Shown here one piece after another: positions 63,170 to 64,000 of a stretch of 64,000 nt of DNA. The notes under the pieces are model-generated. The model saw nothing but the letters and a program-made list of their open reading frames with translations. It did not search any database and had not been told where the DNA came from. The position numbers and the translations under genes are program-made. The first letter of the stretch is position 1. The number at the start of each line of letters is the position of its first letter. This DNA is from Rheum nobile (taxonomy: Eukaryota > Streptophyta > Magnoliopsida > Caryophyllales > Polygonaceae), in NCBI GenBank assembly GCA_027886185.1, contig WOAB01000040.1, positions 1,860,001-1,924,000 on the forward strand, written 5' to 3'.

Positions 63170-64000
63170 TGTCATTTTTGTTGGTTTCGAAAGCGCAAAT
63201 TCGACTCAATTAGGAGTGTTGACGATTTTGCCCGGCAATACAATGGCATCTGAAATAGTGTCAAACACAAAATTCTGCCACTTCAAACGCCAGCAAATTA
63301 AAGTAACGCAATCAAATACAATTATCAACCTAGTAATTGAACGTGTGAAAAACTCTCGTTAAGGAGAGGAGAAAAAACTCAACACCGACCAACCAAGTCA
63401 ACCAACCCCACTGTTTTGGGCGGATTTCGTATCGCGGCATTGTCGCTTTGATTGTGAAGTATATAGAGCCAAAGATTACACGATTGGGGACAAAAGTAAG
63501 CTTTTAGTTAGAGTTGTATTATATTGATTGGTAGTTGGATGATGATGTGATTTACAAGAGTTGGATACCCTACTTATATGGGCTCATGGATAATCCTAGT
63601 AGAGATAGAAGTACCATAAACACAAGATATTCTATCTACTTAGAGCATAAGTAAGATCAAATAGATAAGGTAATAATATTTTCTTATATAAGATATATGA
63701 TCTTATATGTTGGGCCTGGAAGCACAAATTCGAGGCCAACTAGGAGAATGACAATTCCTTTGACAATCAAATGACACCCAAAAACATCAGCAAACGTAGA
63801 ATCTCAAGATAACCAATCGTAGACAAACTCAAGCAACAGAATAATCACAATAATCAACACATGAATTTAACGTGGAAAAACCCTCAATCACGAGAGGGAA
63901 TAAACACACAACCGGCCAACCAAGTCAATCAATCCACTAATCAACAAATGGGTACAAGTGTTTAGCAATACAAGTCTCACACACCGGAGACAAACATGAA
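63170..64000. repeat. Diverged repeat pair at the window edge
   Basis: Sequence at about 63174-63420 and 63712-63955 shares, in order, 'gcacaaattcga', '(a)ctaggag', 'gacaatt', 'ccaaccaagtcaa(c/t)ca' and 'aacgtg(g/t)(a/g)aaaaac(c)ctc'. This could be two LTRs or LTR-adjacent regions of a Copia-like element; the right copy may continue past the window. No coding region is seen between them. Confidence 0.5.

Noticed and set aside
1..64000. tRNA or rRNA genes, CRISPR arrays, bacterial operons or phage
   Set aside because: No cloverleaf with A and B boxes, no rRNA core, no regularly spaced repeats with unique spacers, and no prokaryotic gene organisation. All signals point to a plant nuclear genome.

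Overview
The window is nuclear DNA of a flowering plant, most likely a eudicot. The evidence is GT-AG introns, a SAUR and a cupin gene of plant type, NPR1-like and ERF/AP2 gene fragments, and plant lineages of LTR retrotransposons, CACTA, hAT, MULE and Stowaway elements. It is gene-poor, AT-rich and dominated by transposable elements, as in pericentromeric or other heterochromatic DNA. Only one ordinary gene looks intact: a small two-exon cupin on the minus strand (8698-9158). The species cannot be named from the sequence alone.

Left part (1-20.5 kb). Bases 1-6029 look like one old LTR that starts outside the window and is split by a 2.8-kb solo LTR (2788-5613, target duplication CAACT). Minisatellites and the cupin gene follow. 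Next is a decayed MULE (9.5-12.6 kb) with MuDR-type N-terminal and DNA-binding segments but no catalytic core. Then comes a small hAT-type element (12820-15654, 8-bp duplication) that itself hosts a solo LTR (13091-15497, AATGA). Remnants of GRF zinc-finger, DUF1985 and hAT transposase genes follow.

Central part (20.5-59.1 kb). A SAUR auxin-response gene on the minus strand is cut near its C-terminal end by one Copia element (20668-58798, duplication ATCGC). The two halves (58804-59091 and 20530-20667) still join in frame to 141 codons plus stop. The Copia element was invaded in both LTRs. Its 5' LTR holds a solo LTR (21003-28537, GTTAT), which holds an Athila-like element without reverse transcriptase (21220-27795, ACCAC). 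Its 3' LTR holds a CACTA element (34285-58646, AAT). The CACTA element holds a Tat-lineage Ty3 element (34794-51929), which holds a nearly intact CRM-like Ty3 element (42065-49802) with one open 1887-codon gag-pol frame. The CACTA body also carries an Ulp1-type peptidase fragment, a MULE-like element with the 3' half of an ERF gene (52560-53953), a foldback element, an NPR1-like gene fragment that kept an intron (about 56390-57222), and a poly(A) retroposon.

Right part (59.1-64 kb). A third solo LTR (59118-60906, ATAAG) sits 26 bp before the SAUR start codon. Beyond it lie an unrecognised region, a Stowaway MITE (61533-61784), a decayed LTR with a hairpin, and a diverged repeat pair at the edge.

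Nested target duplications give an explicit order of events: SAUR, then Copia, then CACTA and a solo LTR, then Tat and Athila, then CRM-like. LTR similarity agrees: by eye the Copia LTRs are clearly the most diverged, and the Athila, Tat and CRM-like LTR pairs are much closer. I see no multi-gene pathway in the window. Its interest lies in gene disruption, gene-fragment capture and element nesting.
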